A stretch of 5,983 nt of DNA from Acidobacteriaceae bacterium (GCA_003140705.1 PLKU01000232.1:13709-19691), one strand, 5' to 3'; counted from the first letter of the stretch, positions 1-5,983 are shown. Translations and numbers: made by a program. Notes: generated by a model not told the origin, from the sequence alone.

Positions 1-572
1 GGCAGGGCGACCCGCCACAGCCGGTATCAACGGGCGAGGGCTACGCAATCTTCCAGGTTGCAGGAATCGCTGCTGCGCATGCTCCGAATTTTGAGGACTG
101 GAAGAGCCACGTATTAGATGACTACCGCGAGCAGCAGTTGCCGGTGTTGCTGGGCCAGAAGACTACAGAACTCGCGAACAAAGCCAAGGCAGAGAATGAT
201 CTGGCTAAGGCAGCGAAGGAAGTCGGCGCAACGGTTAAAACGAGTGACCTGGTGGGCGGCAGCGGGCAGGTGCCCGACCTGGGGCAGGTTGGACAAGTGG
301 CGCCTCAACTGTTGGACATGTTGGTTGGCAACATCAGCGGGCCGATCAAGGCGCAGCGGACCGGGGTGGTGGCCAAGCTGGTGGACAAGCAGGAGCCGAC
401 AGCGGACGAGATCGCCAAGAACTTCGACCAGTACAAGGATCAGATTCTTGAAGAGCGCCGTTCAGAAGCCTTCAGCGTATTCATGAGCGGATTGATGGAC
501 GACTACAAGAAGAACAAGCGGATCAAGACGAACGCAAAGGCTCAGCAAGGGCCACAGGTTCCTGGCGCTTAG
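1..572 (+). CDS. Peptidyl-prolyl cis-trans isomerase, PpiD/SurA-type, C-terminal part (5' end outside window)
   Basis: This is the 3' end of a gene that enters from the left. The frame is open from base 3 (189 full codons) and stops at TAG 570-572. A TTG at 138 could be taken as a start, but the frame continues upstream in clearly protein-like sequence (GEGYAIFQVAGI, then AHAPNFEDWK), so it is internal. The fragment resembles the region after the parvulin domain in periplasmic PpiD-like foldases: a beta strand plus 'AHAP.FE' stretch at fragment residues 11-31, a charged helical part with 'LAKAAKEVGATVKTSDLVG' (about residues 66-85), then 'ISGPIKAQRTGVVAKLVDKQEP' (about 115-136) and a long charged helix. 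Known members assist folding of envelope proteins and are membrane-anchored by an N-terminal helix, which would lie outside the window. The rotamase domain itself is not visible here, so catalytic competence cannot be judged. The gene ends in a strong terminator. A related SurA-like chaperone without isomerase activity is the main alternative. Confidence 0.85.
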   Translation, partial: QGDPPQPVSTGEGYAIFQVAGIAAAHAPNFEDWKSHVLDDYREQQLPVLLGQKTTELANKAKAENDLAKAAKEVGATVKTSDLVGGSGQVPDLGQVGQVAPQLLDMLVGNISGPIKAQRTGVVAKLVDKQEPTADEIAKNFDQYKDQILEERRSEAFSVFMSGLMDDYKKNKRIKTNAKAQQGPQVPGA

Positions 573-601
573 CTGGGAAAGGTACAAGACAGAGCGAATG
601 G

Positions 602-635
602 AAGCCCGCATCCTGGTAAAGGATGCGGGCTTTTT
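602..635 (+). terminator. Rho-independent terminator of the PpiD-like gene
   Basis: A perfect 12-bp stem pairs 602-613 (AAGCCCGCATCC) with 621-632 (GGATGCGGGCTT), with a 7-base loop TGGTAAA and a T run at 631-635. It starts 29 bases after the TAG of the isomerase gene. GC-rich stem plus uninterrupted T run make this a textbook intrinsic terminator. It implies that malQ, 66 bases downstream, is transcribed from its own promoter. Confidence 0.93.
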
Positions 636-700
636 CGCGATTGCGGCTGGATTGGCGAGCAAGGTTCGGCTTTCCATGCTGAGGCGGAGATAATGGAGCC

Positions 701-2242
701 ATGGATTTTCAACGTTCGTCTGGAGTTCTGCTGCATTTGAGCTCGCTGCCTTCGTACGGAGGGATCGGCGACATGGGGCCAGCGGCCCACGAGTTTGTGA
801 CGTTTCTGGCCGAGGCAAAACAGCATATTTGGCAGGTTTTGCCGCTCTGTCCGACGGGATATGGCAACTCGCCATATGCGGGCTCGTCCGCCTTTGCATG
901 CAATCCTTACCTGATCAGCCTTGAATTCCTGTCAGATTGGGGATGGATTGAAGGTGAGCGGATCGCCGCGATGGCTGGCCGCGGCCTGCCCGTAGATTTC
1001 GACGATGTCGAAAGACGGAAACTGCCACTTCTTTACGAGGCAGCGGAGAGATTTCTCGACCGCGGAGCGCACGACCCGCAGCTTGCCGAACAGTGGGAAG
1101 AATTCGAGGAATATTGCCGGGCGGAGTCGGACTGGCTCGCTAACTATGCGATGTATGCAGTGTTGCGCCGCCAGTTCAATACCGGCGCATGGACGACATG
1201 GCCCGAACCTTTGCGACGCAGGTATCCGGAGGCTCTTGCGGAAGTTGCCGCGCAAAATGGAAAGGGTTTGGCAAAGGAACAGGTGCTGCAGTTTGCGTTT
1301 TCGAAACAATGGCGCAATCTCCGCGAGGCTGCAGCGCGCAACGAGATTCGGATTCTGGGCGATGTGGCAATCTTTGTGAATATGGATTCGGCCGATGTTT
1401 GGGTGAATCCTGATCTTTTCGAACTGGATGAAGAACTCAAGCCTGTTCGCATTGCCGGCGTTCCGCCCGACTATTTTTCACCCACTGGCCAGCGGTGGGG
1501 CAATCCGCTGTATCGCTGGGACGTTCTGGAGGAGCAAGGATTTGGCTGGTGGGTGGCTCGGATTCGCCGCGCATGCCAGCTTTACGATATTGTGCGGCTG
1601 GATCACTTCCGCGGCTTCGAGGCTTACTGGGCGATCCCCGCGGAGGAGGAGACAGCAGTCAACGGCGAGTGGGTCAAGGCGCCGGGACTCGATCTATTCA
1701 GTGCGCTGGAGGCGGCTTTGGGACCGCTGCCGCTGGTGGCGGAGGACCTGGGTCTCATTACGCCAGAGGTTGACGCGCTGCGGTTGGAACTGGGCATGCC
1801 AGGGATGAAGGTGCTTCAATTCGGGTACAACAGCAAAGGGGCCCACATTCACCTGCCCCACCGGTTTACTCCCGGAACCGTGGCCTACACGGGGACACAT
1901 GACAACGACACAACGCAGGGCTGGTGGGATGCCGCTGGCAAGATTGAGCAGAGCGCTGTGGAGGCTTATGTGGGACCGGTACACAGACGCCCGGTTTGGC
2001 CGCTGATTCGAACGACGGAGGCTAGTGTGGCACAACTGGCGGTGGTTCCGGCGCAGGACCTTTTGGAATTGGGATCGGAAGCACGGATGAATACCCCGGC
2101 GGTGGCTTCGGGCAATTGGAGCTGGCGTGCGCCCGAAGGAAGCTGGAAGCCAGAGTTGGCGGCGCGGCTCGCAGGATTGGTGGAAGTGACGGATCGCGAC
2201 AACGATCCGCTTGGTACAGCAAGCGAAGCGGACGAGGCCTAG
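701..2242 (+). CDS. malQ: 4-alpha-glucanotransferase (amylomaltase, GH77)
   Basis: This 513-residue protein has the usual length of bacterial MalQ. GH77 enzymes are cytoplasmic and move a 1,4-alpha-glucan segment from one maltodextrin to another, releasing glucose, in maltose/maltodextrin and glycogen metabolism. Conserved blocks in order: N-terminal SGVLLHLSSLPS (7-18), the GNSPYAGSSAFACNPYLI block (55-72), PPDYFSPTGQRWGNPLY (255-271), the nucleophile D301 in RLDHFRG (299-304), the acid/base E348 in VAEDLG (346-351), the transition-state stabiliser D401 in THDND (399-403), and RMNTP...GNWSWR (462-476). Spacing of the three catalytic residues matches Thermus amylomaltase (D293, E340, D395). 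The GH77 C-terminal block usually reads RMNTPG; here the G is A467, a small oddity unlikely to inactivate the enzyme. The ATG at 701 is chosen because the family's conserved N-terminus begins a few residues later. A purine-rich GAGGCGGAG (681-689) lies 11 bases upstream, a slightly long spacing. No other glycogen or maltose gene is nearby. Confidence 0.97.
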   Translation: MDFQRSSGVLLHLSSLPSYGGIGDMGPAAHEFVTFLAEAKQHIWQVLPLCPTGYGNSPYAGSSAFACNPYLISLEFLSDWGWIEGERIAAMAGRGLPVDFDDVERRKLPLLYEAAERFLDRGAHDPQLAEQWEEFEEYCRAESDWLANYAMYAVLRRQFNTGAWTTWPEPLRRRYPEALAEVAAQNGKGLAKEQVLQFAFSKQWRNLREAAARNEIRILGDVAIFVNMDSADVWVNPDLFELDEELKPVRIAGVPPDYFSPTGQRWGNPLYRWDVLEEQGFGWWVARIRRACQLYDIVRLDHFRGFEAYWAIPAEEETAVNGEWVKAPGLDLFSALEAALGPLPLVAEDLGLITPEVDALRLELGMPGMKVLQFGYNSKGAHIHLPHRFTPGTVAYTGTHDNDTTQGWWDAAGKIEQSAVEAYVGPVHRRPVWPLIRTTEASVAQLAVVPAQDLLELGSEARMNTPAVASGNWSWRAPEGSWKPELAARLAGLVEVTDRDNDPLGTASEADEA

Positions 2243-2249
2243 CGGACCT

Positions 2250-2846
2250 TCATGCCGGATCGTCGACTTCCCCAGGAAGTTGCCTGTTGGGGAAGTTGTA
2301 AACCTCAAGCATCCGTCGGATCAGCGCATGCGCTTCTGTTTCAGTGACTCCCCGGGCAAAACTGTGCTTCGTGCTGCCTGCTCGGAACTGGATGTAGCTC
2401 GTTTTCGGATCTATATATCCGCTCAGGGCCCAAAACTTGGTCGGTGGAATATATCGCAAGTTGCGGACGTTGTGTGTTGGAAAGCGAGTTACCGCCACCT
2501 CGATGCCGATCACCCTGCGCTGAATCTTCATCTCGGATGGAACCAAGCTCAGGACGTTCTCGGCGGTGAATATCCAGATCATCCAGCAAAGGAAAAAGCA
2601 GGTTCCGACCGCGTAAACTCCCAATGCGATCAGTTGCAGGTTAAATTCAGTGATGTCGGGGTGAGGCGCTGCGAGGAGATGCCAGTAGTGGAAAGACGCA
2701 AAGACTAGCCAAATGATGACCAGCGGGCCATAAAGCGGGACCGTCAAACCCCGGGGGATAGGGATTGTGACGAGAATGCCCTGGGAGGTACGCTCCCACA
2801 TGAGCCTGCCTTCGAGCCGTTCGAGCACAGTGCTCTCCTCTTCCAT
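2250..2846 (-). CDS. Small two-helix membrane protein with probable PH-like cytoplasmic domain, function unknown
   Basis: I do not recognise this 198-residue protein by name. It has a short charged N-terminus (MEEESTVLERLEGR), a beta-like piece (GILVTIPIPRG, 23-33), two strong membrane helices (about 37-55 and 71-93) joined by a short loop with several H and P, then a soluble C-terminal part (about 94-185). The C-terminal pattern of alternating short strands, ending 'SFARGVTETEAHALIRRMLEVY' as a probable amphipathic helix, looks like bacterial PH-like (bPH) domains that follow two membrane helices; this is inference from pattern. The start is uncertain. ATG 2844-2846 has no visible ribosome site, whereas the in-frame ATG at 2799-2801 (residue 16) follows GAAGGCAGG and would give 183 residues; the upstream frame closes at a TAA (2892-2894). 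The gene converges on malQ with 7 bases between stops, and diverges from the ABC exporter operon. The product could be a partner of that exporter or simply a neighbour. Confidence 0.75.
   Translation of the reverse strand: MEEESTVLERLEGRLMWERTSQGILVTIPIPRGLTVPLYGPLVIIWLVFASFHYWHLLAAPHPDITEFNLQLIALGVYAVGTCFFLCWMIWIFTAENVLSLVPSEMKIQRRVIGIEVAVTRFPTHNVRNLRYIPPTKFWALSGYIDPKTSYIQFRAGSTKHSFARGVTETEAHALIRRMLEVYNFPNRQLPGEVDDPA
2266..2296. repeat. Inverted repeat at the convergent 3' ends of malQ and the small membrane protein gene
   Basis: ACTTCCCC (2266-2273) and GGGGAAGT (2289-2296) form a perfect 8-bp stem with a 15-base loop. Inside the loop AGG (2274-2276) and CCT (2283-2285) can extend pairing with a small bulge. 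It lies just downstream of the malQ stop but within the last codons of the minus-strand gene. There is no T run on either side, so it is not a standard intrinsic terminator; it may still act as a 3' hairpin for malQ mRNA. Confidence 0.45.
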
Positions 2847-2921
2847 CCGAATATTACAGCGATTTGCCGGTTTGCGGCCAACGAAAAGGGCTTACCAAAG
2901 TGTGCCCCACCGAGAGCCTGC

Positions 2922-2941
2922 GTCACGGGGCCAATCGTGAC
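2922..2941. promoter_or_regulatory. Dyad GTCACG-N8-CGTGAC in the divergent intergenic region (possible operator)
   Basis: Six-base arms GTCACG (2922-2927) and CGTGAC (2936-2941) are exact inverted copies separated by 8 bases. The 20-base dyad lies in the 136-base space between the divergent membrane protein gene and the ABC exporter operon, a few bases upstream of the candidate -35 at 2947. Size and symmetry fit the binding site of a dimeric regulator. A 6-bp dyad can also arise by chance, and no regulator gene is adjacent. Confidence 0.3.
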
Positions 2942-2946
2942 TCGTT

Positions 2947-2974
2947 TTGTTCCGCCGGCAAACCTTGCTATGCT
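2947..2974 (+). promoter_or_regulatory. Candidate sigma-70-like promoter of the ABC exporter operon
   Basis: TTGTTC (2947-2952) and TATGCT (2969-2974) are separated by 16 bases; the matches to TTGACA and TATAAT are 3/6 and 4/6. If used, transcription would start at about 2981, almost at the ATPase ATG (2983), giving a leaderless or near-leaderless message, which fits the lack of a good ribosome site there. This is a by-eye match only. Confidence 0.3.
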
Positions 2975-2982
2975 GGCGGCAC

Positions 2983-3783
2983 ATGGAAACTGCGGCGATT
3001 CAAACCCATGGACTCACCAGGCGCTTCGGCGCACTGACCGCCGTGGAGGAGGTCACGCTAAGCGTGGCCCAGGGTCAGTTCTTCGGCTTTCTGGGGCCGA
3101 ACGGGGCGGGCAAATCCACCACAATCAAGATGCTGACCGGGCTTCTGGAGCCGAGCGCAGGGACTATTGAGATTCTCGGCCAGCCGTTCGGGGCCGGGGC
3201 GCTGGAGTTGAAGAGGCAAATCGGCGTTGTACCGGAGGGGATGGCGCTGATGGGACGGCTTACCGCGCCAGAGTATCTTCGCTTCGTTGGCCGCATGTAC
3301 GGGCTGGACATGGCTACCACAAATGAGCGGACTGACGAACTCCTGGAGTTCATGCAACTGGCCAATGAAAGCCGAAAGCTCATTACGGACTTCTCGCATG
3401 GAATGCAGAAGAAGCTGGCGATGGCTGCGGCAGTGATTCATGGGCCCAAGGTTCTTTTTCTGGACGAGCCATTCGAGGGTGTGGACGCGATTGCAGCGGG
3501 CATGTTGAAGGCCATGTTGCAGGGGATGATCAACCGCGGGGCAACCATCTTTCTTACGACCCATGTCCTGGAGATCGTGGAGCGGCTGTGCAGCCACGTT
3601 GCAATCATCTCGCAGGGACGTCTTGTGGCCAATGGTTCGATCGAGCAGTTGCGTGTGGGAGTCGAATCTACGCTGCCGGGTGCCGAGCAGGAACAACGGC
3701 TGACGCTGGAAGAGATCTTTCTGTCCATTGTGGGTGCGGGCGGACAGCAGGAGCCGGCGCAGGAGCTTTCATGGTTGGCGTAG
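2983..3783 (+). CDS. ABC-2 type transporter ATP-binding protein
   Basis: This is the nucleotide-binding subunit (266 residues) of an exporter; it hydrolyses ATP on the cytoplasmic side to drive the permease encoded immediately downstream. Visible motifs: Walker A GPNGAGKST (38-46); Q-loop region IGVVPEG (80-86), with E85 where glutamine is canonical; signature FSHGMQ (137-142) in place of LSGGQ; Walker B VLFLDEP (157-163) with D161 and catalytic E162; D-loop-like EGVD (165-168); and the switch histidine H194 in LTTHVLE. The Q-to-E change and an S-H-G-M signature occur in ABC-2 type ATPases, so the protein is probably active. The C-terminal tail after about residue 225 is short and has no extra domain. 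The ATG at 2983 is preferred over an in-frame TTG at 2947 because METAAIQTHGLTRRFG matches the usual beginning of the fold; its ribosome site is weak (GGCGGC at 2975-2980). The reading frame overlaps the permease gene by 13 bases. The substrate cannot be read from sequence. Confidence 0.93.
   Translation: METAAIQTHGLTRRFGALTAVEEVTLSVAQGQFFGFLGPNGAGKSTTIKMLTGLLEPSAGTIEILGQPFGAGALELKRQIGVVPEGMALMGRLTAPEYLRFVGRMYGLDMATTNERTDELLEFMQLANESRKLITDFSHGMQKKLAMAAAVIHGPKVLFLDEPFEGVDAIAAGMLKAMLQGMINRGATIFLTTHVLEIVERLCSHVAIISQGRLVANGSIEQLRVGVESTLPGAEQEQRLTLEEIFLSIVGAGGQQEPAQELSWLA
3761..3765 (+). promoter_or_regulatory. Ribosome binding site that sets the permease start
   Basis: AGGAG lies 5 bases before the ATG at 3771, inside the final codons of the ATPase gene. 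The alternative in-frame ATG at 3795 has no comparable sequence before it. The site therefore favours 3771 and a 13-base overlap with the ATPase gene, which suggests coupled translation of the two subunits. Confidence 0.7.
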
Positions 3784-5585
3784 ATGGGCCTCCGATGAAC
3801 GGTGTTGCTGGGGTTGGGGCCGGCGGAGGAATGCTTGGCGCCCAGGCGCGCGCGCAATATGCTGCGCTGGCCCGGCTGCGCTGGCATATGTTCATCAATG
3901 GATTGCGGGTAAAGAAAGGCGCGTTGGAACTGGGCGCGCGGACGATCTCGTTTGTGTTCTATGCCGCCGGGGGCGTGGCGCTTGGCTCAGGTGCTGGTGC
4001 GGCAGCATACTTCTTAACAGCATTTGGGGGATGGCGGTTCTTGCCGTTGCTGTTGTGGGCAGTTTTCTTTGTTTGGCAGATGATTCCGATCATGCTGGCT
4101 TCGTTTCAAGATCAATTTGATCTGGGTATTCTGCTGCGCTTTCCCTTGCGGTTCGGATCCTATTTCCTGCTCTACGTTGTCTTTGGGCTGCTTGACGTCT
4201 CTACGATTCTCGGTGGGCTGTGCTGTGCGGGGATATTTGTAGGGATCACGTTGGCGCAGCCGGGGTTGTTCCTATGGACAGCGCTGGAGCTAGGAGTGTT
4301 TGCAGCTTTCAACATCCTGCTGGTCAGGGCGATCTTTGCCTGGATTGACCGTTGGCTGGCGCAGCGGAAGACTCGGGAGATTCTGGGCGCCGTTTTCATG
4401 GTGTTGATTTTGAGCTTGCAACTGCTGAACCCTGCGCTGCACAGGCAGAAGCACCAGGTTGTGGCAAATCCTCTGGGAAGCGCGAATACGGAGGAGCAAA
4501 ACAGGTTGCGGGCCCAGGAATTCCAGCGAACAAAGGCCCTCTTCAAAGATAGGTATGGGCCGTGGCTGGAAAGGGTGAATGCAGTGCAGCAGTGGCTGCC
4601 ACCCGGACTGGCAGCGCGTTCGCTGAGGCAGGCACACAGCCAGGAGCCAGGGTCCCGATCGGGATCGCTGGAATCGCTCGGTGTGCTTGGGCTGTTCGTG
4701 TTTGCCGCCGGAGGAGTGTTGGGGGCGCGCCTGAGGTCAGAGTATCGCGGCGAGAGTCTGGGAGTTGCTCCGAGCGTGCGGAGGGCTGCCGAAGTTCGGG
4801 CCAGAGAAGTGAAGAGTAGAGCAGGTAAAAGCGTCGGTGGCAGGCTGCTGGATGGCTCGGGGCCGATTGCCGCAGTGATCGAAAAGGAAGTGCGCACCTT
4901 GTTGCGGACGCTGCCTCTGATTTATGCGATCGGCGCGCCTCTGATTCTGGTCCTGGTATTCTCTGGAGTCTTTATCAGGAGTGGGTCTCAGGGCAATGCA
5001 TTCCCACTGGCGCTGCCGTTGTGCATGGTTTACGCCCAGCTGGGTTTTACGCGATTGTTTTACAACAGCCTGGGCGCCGAGGGAGCGGGGATTCAGTTGT
5101 ACTTTCTTTCGCCAACGCCGATGCGGACCGTGTTGCTGGCCAAGAATCTTTTTCATTCCGCACTGTTTGGATTGACGCTTTTGGTTGCCGGCATCCTTAC
5201 TGCCTTGCGACTAGGCCAACCCGACCCCATGGTGGTGCTGGCTACGATTGCGTGGATTCTCTTTGCGCTTCCGTCAAACCTGGCAGCCGGCAATGTTTTT
5301 TCCCTCACCATGGCCTATCGTGTCAATCCTGGTCGGATTACGCGACAGGGCGGTTCGCAAGCGAATGCCCTTGGGGCTGTGCTTGTGCAGGTATTGGTGC
5401 TGGGAGTGGGAGCGGGGGTCTTTGGACTTTGCTGGTATTTGGACAAGATGTGGATGGCCGTCCCGATCTTTCTGGTGTTTGCCGGTGTTGCGGTTTATGT
5501 CTGGATGCGTGGGCTCGGGAATGCGGATCAATTGGCCAATAAGCGCAAGGATTCGTTGATGGCAACGCTCATGAAGGCGGGATGA
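3771..5585 (+). CDS. ABC-2 type exporter permease, about 12 membrane helices, substrate unknown
   Basis: This 604-residue integral membrane protein is the transmembrane partner of the ATPase encoded just upstream. Hydrophobic segments, estimated by eye, fall near residues 57-83, 88-110, 129-160 (perhaps two helices), 165-190, 203-219, 300-317, 383-403, 408-427, 458-480, 486-510, 533-554 and 562-579. The N-terminus (1-30) is glycine-rich and lacks a signal peptide. About 80 hydrophilic residues (221-299, rich in Q, R and E) separate helix groups, and a second basic stretch (318-378) precedes EKEVRTLLRTLPLIYAIGAP (371-390), which resembles the membrane entry helix of ABC-2 permeases. The protein is about twice the size of simple ABC-2 permeases, so it may be an internally doubled permease. 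The start at 3771 is supported by AGGAG at 3761-3765. The frame is open further upstream (to about 3588), but that stretch lies over the ATPase gene and is not protein-like. Function as an exporter is inferred from the operon; specificity is unknown. Confidence 0.88.
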   Translation: MVGVDGPPMNGVAGVGAGGGMLGAQARAQYAALARLRWHMFINGLRVKKGALELGARTISFVFYAAGGVALGSGAGAAAYFLTAFGGWRFLPLLLWAVFFVWQMIPIMLASFQDQFDLGILLRFPLRFGSYFLLYVVFGLLDVSTILGGLCCAGIFVGITLAQPGLFLWTALELGVFAAFNILLVRAIFAWIDRWLAQRKTREILGAVFMVLILSLQLLNPALHRQKHQVVANPLGSANTEEQNRLRAQEFQRTKALFKDRYGPWLERVNAVQQWLPPGLAARSLRQAHSQEPGSRSGSLESLGVLGLFVFAAGGVLGARLRSEYRGESLGVAPSVRRAAEVRAREVKSRAGKSVGGRLLDGSGPIAAVIEKEVRTLLRTLPLIYAIGAPLILVLVFSGVFIRSGSQGNAFPLALPLCMVYAQLGFTRLFYNSLGAEGAGIQLYFLSPTPMRTVLLAKNLFHSALFGLTLLVAGILTALRLGQPDPMVVLATIAWILFALPSNLAAGNVFSLTMAYRVNPGRITRQGGSQANALGAVLVQVLVLGVGAGVFGLCWYLDKMWMAVPIFLVFAGVAVYVWMRGLGNADQLANKRKDSLMATLMKAG

Positions 5586-5599
5586 AAAGAGGTGGAAGT

Positions 5600-5619
5600 G
5601 GGAGTTTGTCCCGACTCCC
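5600..5619. terminator. Possible short hairpin between the convergent permease and ssb genes
   Basis: GGGAGT (5600-5605) and ACTCCC (5614-5619) form a 6-bp stem with an 8-base loop in the 39-base gap between the permease stop and the ssb stop. No T run follows on the plus strand; on the minus strand only a loose pyrimidine stretch containing TTTT follows some distance after the stem. It could act as a weak bidirectional terminator for the convergent genes. Confidence 0.35.
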
Positions 5620-5624
5620 TGTCT

Positions 5625-5983
5625 TCAAAAGGGTATGTCGTCGTCGGAGATTTCAGCTTGTTGGGCGTAGTCGTCGGGTGCACCCGGGGATGGGCGCTGG
5701 TCAAAGCTGGCCGCAGAACTTGAAGAACTCGATCCCCGACTGTAGCCGCCTGCACCACTGCCTGAGCCTTCCTCACGTCCAGAGAGCAAGGAAAGATCGT
5801 TGACGATGATCTCCGTCTTATATCGCTTGGCCTTGGTGTCCTTGTCTTCCCAACTGCTGGTCTGGAGTCTGCCCTCAACAAAGAGCTTTGATCCCTTCTT
5901 GACGTAATCACGAATGATTTCGGCGGTGCGATTGAAGGCAACAATGTTGTGCCATTCGGTGCGGTCCTGCCAGTTGCCCTGCG
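5625..5983 (-). CDS. ssb: Single-stranded DNA-binding protein, C-terminal part (5' end outside window)
   Basis: On the minus strand the frame is open from the window edge for 118 codons and stops at TGA (complement of 5625-5627). It has no start codon within the window. The translation shows the second half of the SSB OB fold: QGNWQDRTEWHNIVAFNRTAE, then DYVKKGSKLFVEGRL, WEDKD and RYKTEIIVNDLSLLSG, all typical of bacterial SSB. A flexible G/S-rich linker (about fragment residues 72-93) follows, and the acidic tip DDDIPF at the very end is the conserved peptide that recruits replication and repair proteins. About 50 N-terminal residues are missing compared with the usual SSB. SSB coats single-stranded DNA during replication, recombination and repair. 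The gene converges with the ABC permease, 39 bases apart, and seems functionally unrelated to it. A longer open frame on the same strand (complement of 5528-5944) is a shadow of this gene. Confidence 0.95.
   Translation of the reverse strand, partial: QGNWQDRTEWHNIVAFNRTAEIIRDYVKKGSKLFVEGRLQTSSWEDKDTKAKRYKTEIIVNDLSLLSGREEGSGSGAGGYSRGSSSSSSAASFDQRPSPGAPDDYAQQAEISDDDIPF

Noticed and set aside
652..680. Possible malQ promoter TTGGCG, 17 bases, CATGCT
   Set aside because: The -10 match is poor and the implied start site falls within the presumed ribosome site, so I do not list it as a feature, although some promoter must lie after the terminator.
1694..2308. A 204-codon open frame on the minus strand across malQ
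   Set aside because: It lies fully over the catalytic end of a clear GH77 gene, its translation is basic and low in structure, and it shows no recognisable motif; it is a shadow of the GC-rich codon pattern.
2211..2708. A 165-codon plus-strand frame over the small membrane protein gene
   Set aside because: It is antisense to a frame with two clear membrane helices and a plausible soluble domain; its own translation has no coherent features.
3588..3770. Upstream extension of the permease frame over the ATPase gene
   Set aside because: The extra residues are Cys/Gly/Arg-rich noise overlapping well-conserved ATPase sequence; AGGAG at 3761-3765 supports the start at 3771.
4653..4664. Perfect 12-base palindrome TCCCGATCGGGA
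   Set aside because: It lies within the permease coding region in a hydrophilic linker, has no partner copy that I can see, and is compatible with chance in GC-rich coding sequence.
4172..4897. A 241-codon minus-strand frame across the permease gene
   Set aside because: It is opposite clear membrane-helix coding sequence and is Ser/Pro/Thr-rich with no motif; an antisense shadow.
1..5983. CRISPR array, transposon, tRNA or rRNA, phage or defence genes
   Set aside because: I saw no regularly spaced repeats, transposase motifs, terminal repeats, tRNA-like cloverleaf or defence-type domains on either strand; nearly all of the window is accounted for by six housekeeping or transport-type genes.

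Overview
This 5,983-base window looks like an ordinary chromosomal stretch from a free-living, moderately GC-rich bacterium. The mix of genes (a PpiD-like parvulin chaperone, a GH77 amylomaltase, an ABC-2 type exporter pair and a single-stranded DNA-binding protein ending in DDDIPF) and the style of the proteins remind me of Acidobacteriota (Terriglobia/Acidobacteriaceae). That placement is recognition from protein style only; nothing here (no rRNA or other marker gene) proves it.

Layout, left to right. (1) Bases 1-572, plus strand: the last 189 codons of a peptidyl-prolyl isomerase of the PpiD/SurA type, closed by a near-perfect intrinsic terminator at 602-635. (2) Bases 701-2242, plus strand: a complete 4-alpha-glucanotransferase (malQ) with all three GH77 catalytic residues. 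(3) Bases 2250-2846, minus strand, convergent with malQ (7 bases between stop codons): a small two-helix membrane protein with a probable PH-like beta domain, of unknown function. (4) Bases 2983-5585, plus strand, divergent from the small membrane protein: a two-gene operon of an ABC-2 type ATPase and a 604-residue, roughly 12-helix permease whose reading frames overlap by 13 bases. (5) Bases 5625-5983, minus strand, convergent with the permease: the 3' two thirds of ssb. It has no start codon inside the window and is therefore easy to miss.

The genes are functionally unrelated blocks: envelope protein folding, maltodextrin/glycogen metabolism, an exporter of unknown substrate, and DNA replication/repair. 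The only working unit is the ATPase-permease pair. The divergent small membrane protein shares a 136-base promoter region with it, containing a 6-bp inverted repeat that could be an operator. There are no RNA genes, CRISPR arrays, mobile elements or long unexplained gaps; the largest non-coding stretches are 128 and 136 bases. I did not find a clear previously undescribed system. The items most worth a second look are the unclassified exporter with its unusual split permease, the divergent PH-like membrane protein, and the dyad between them.
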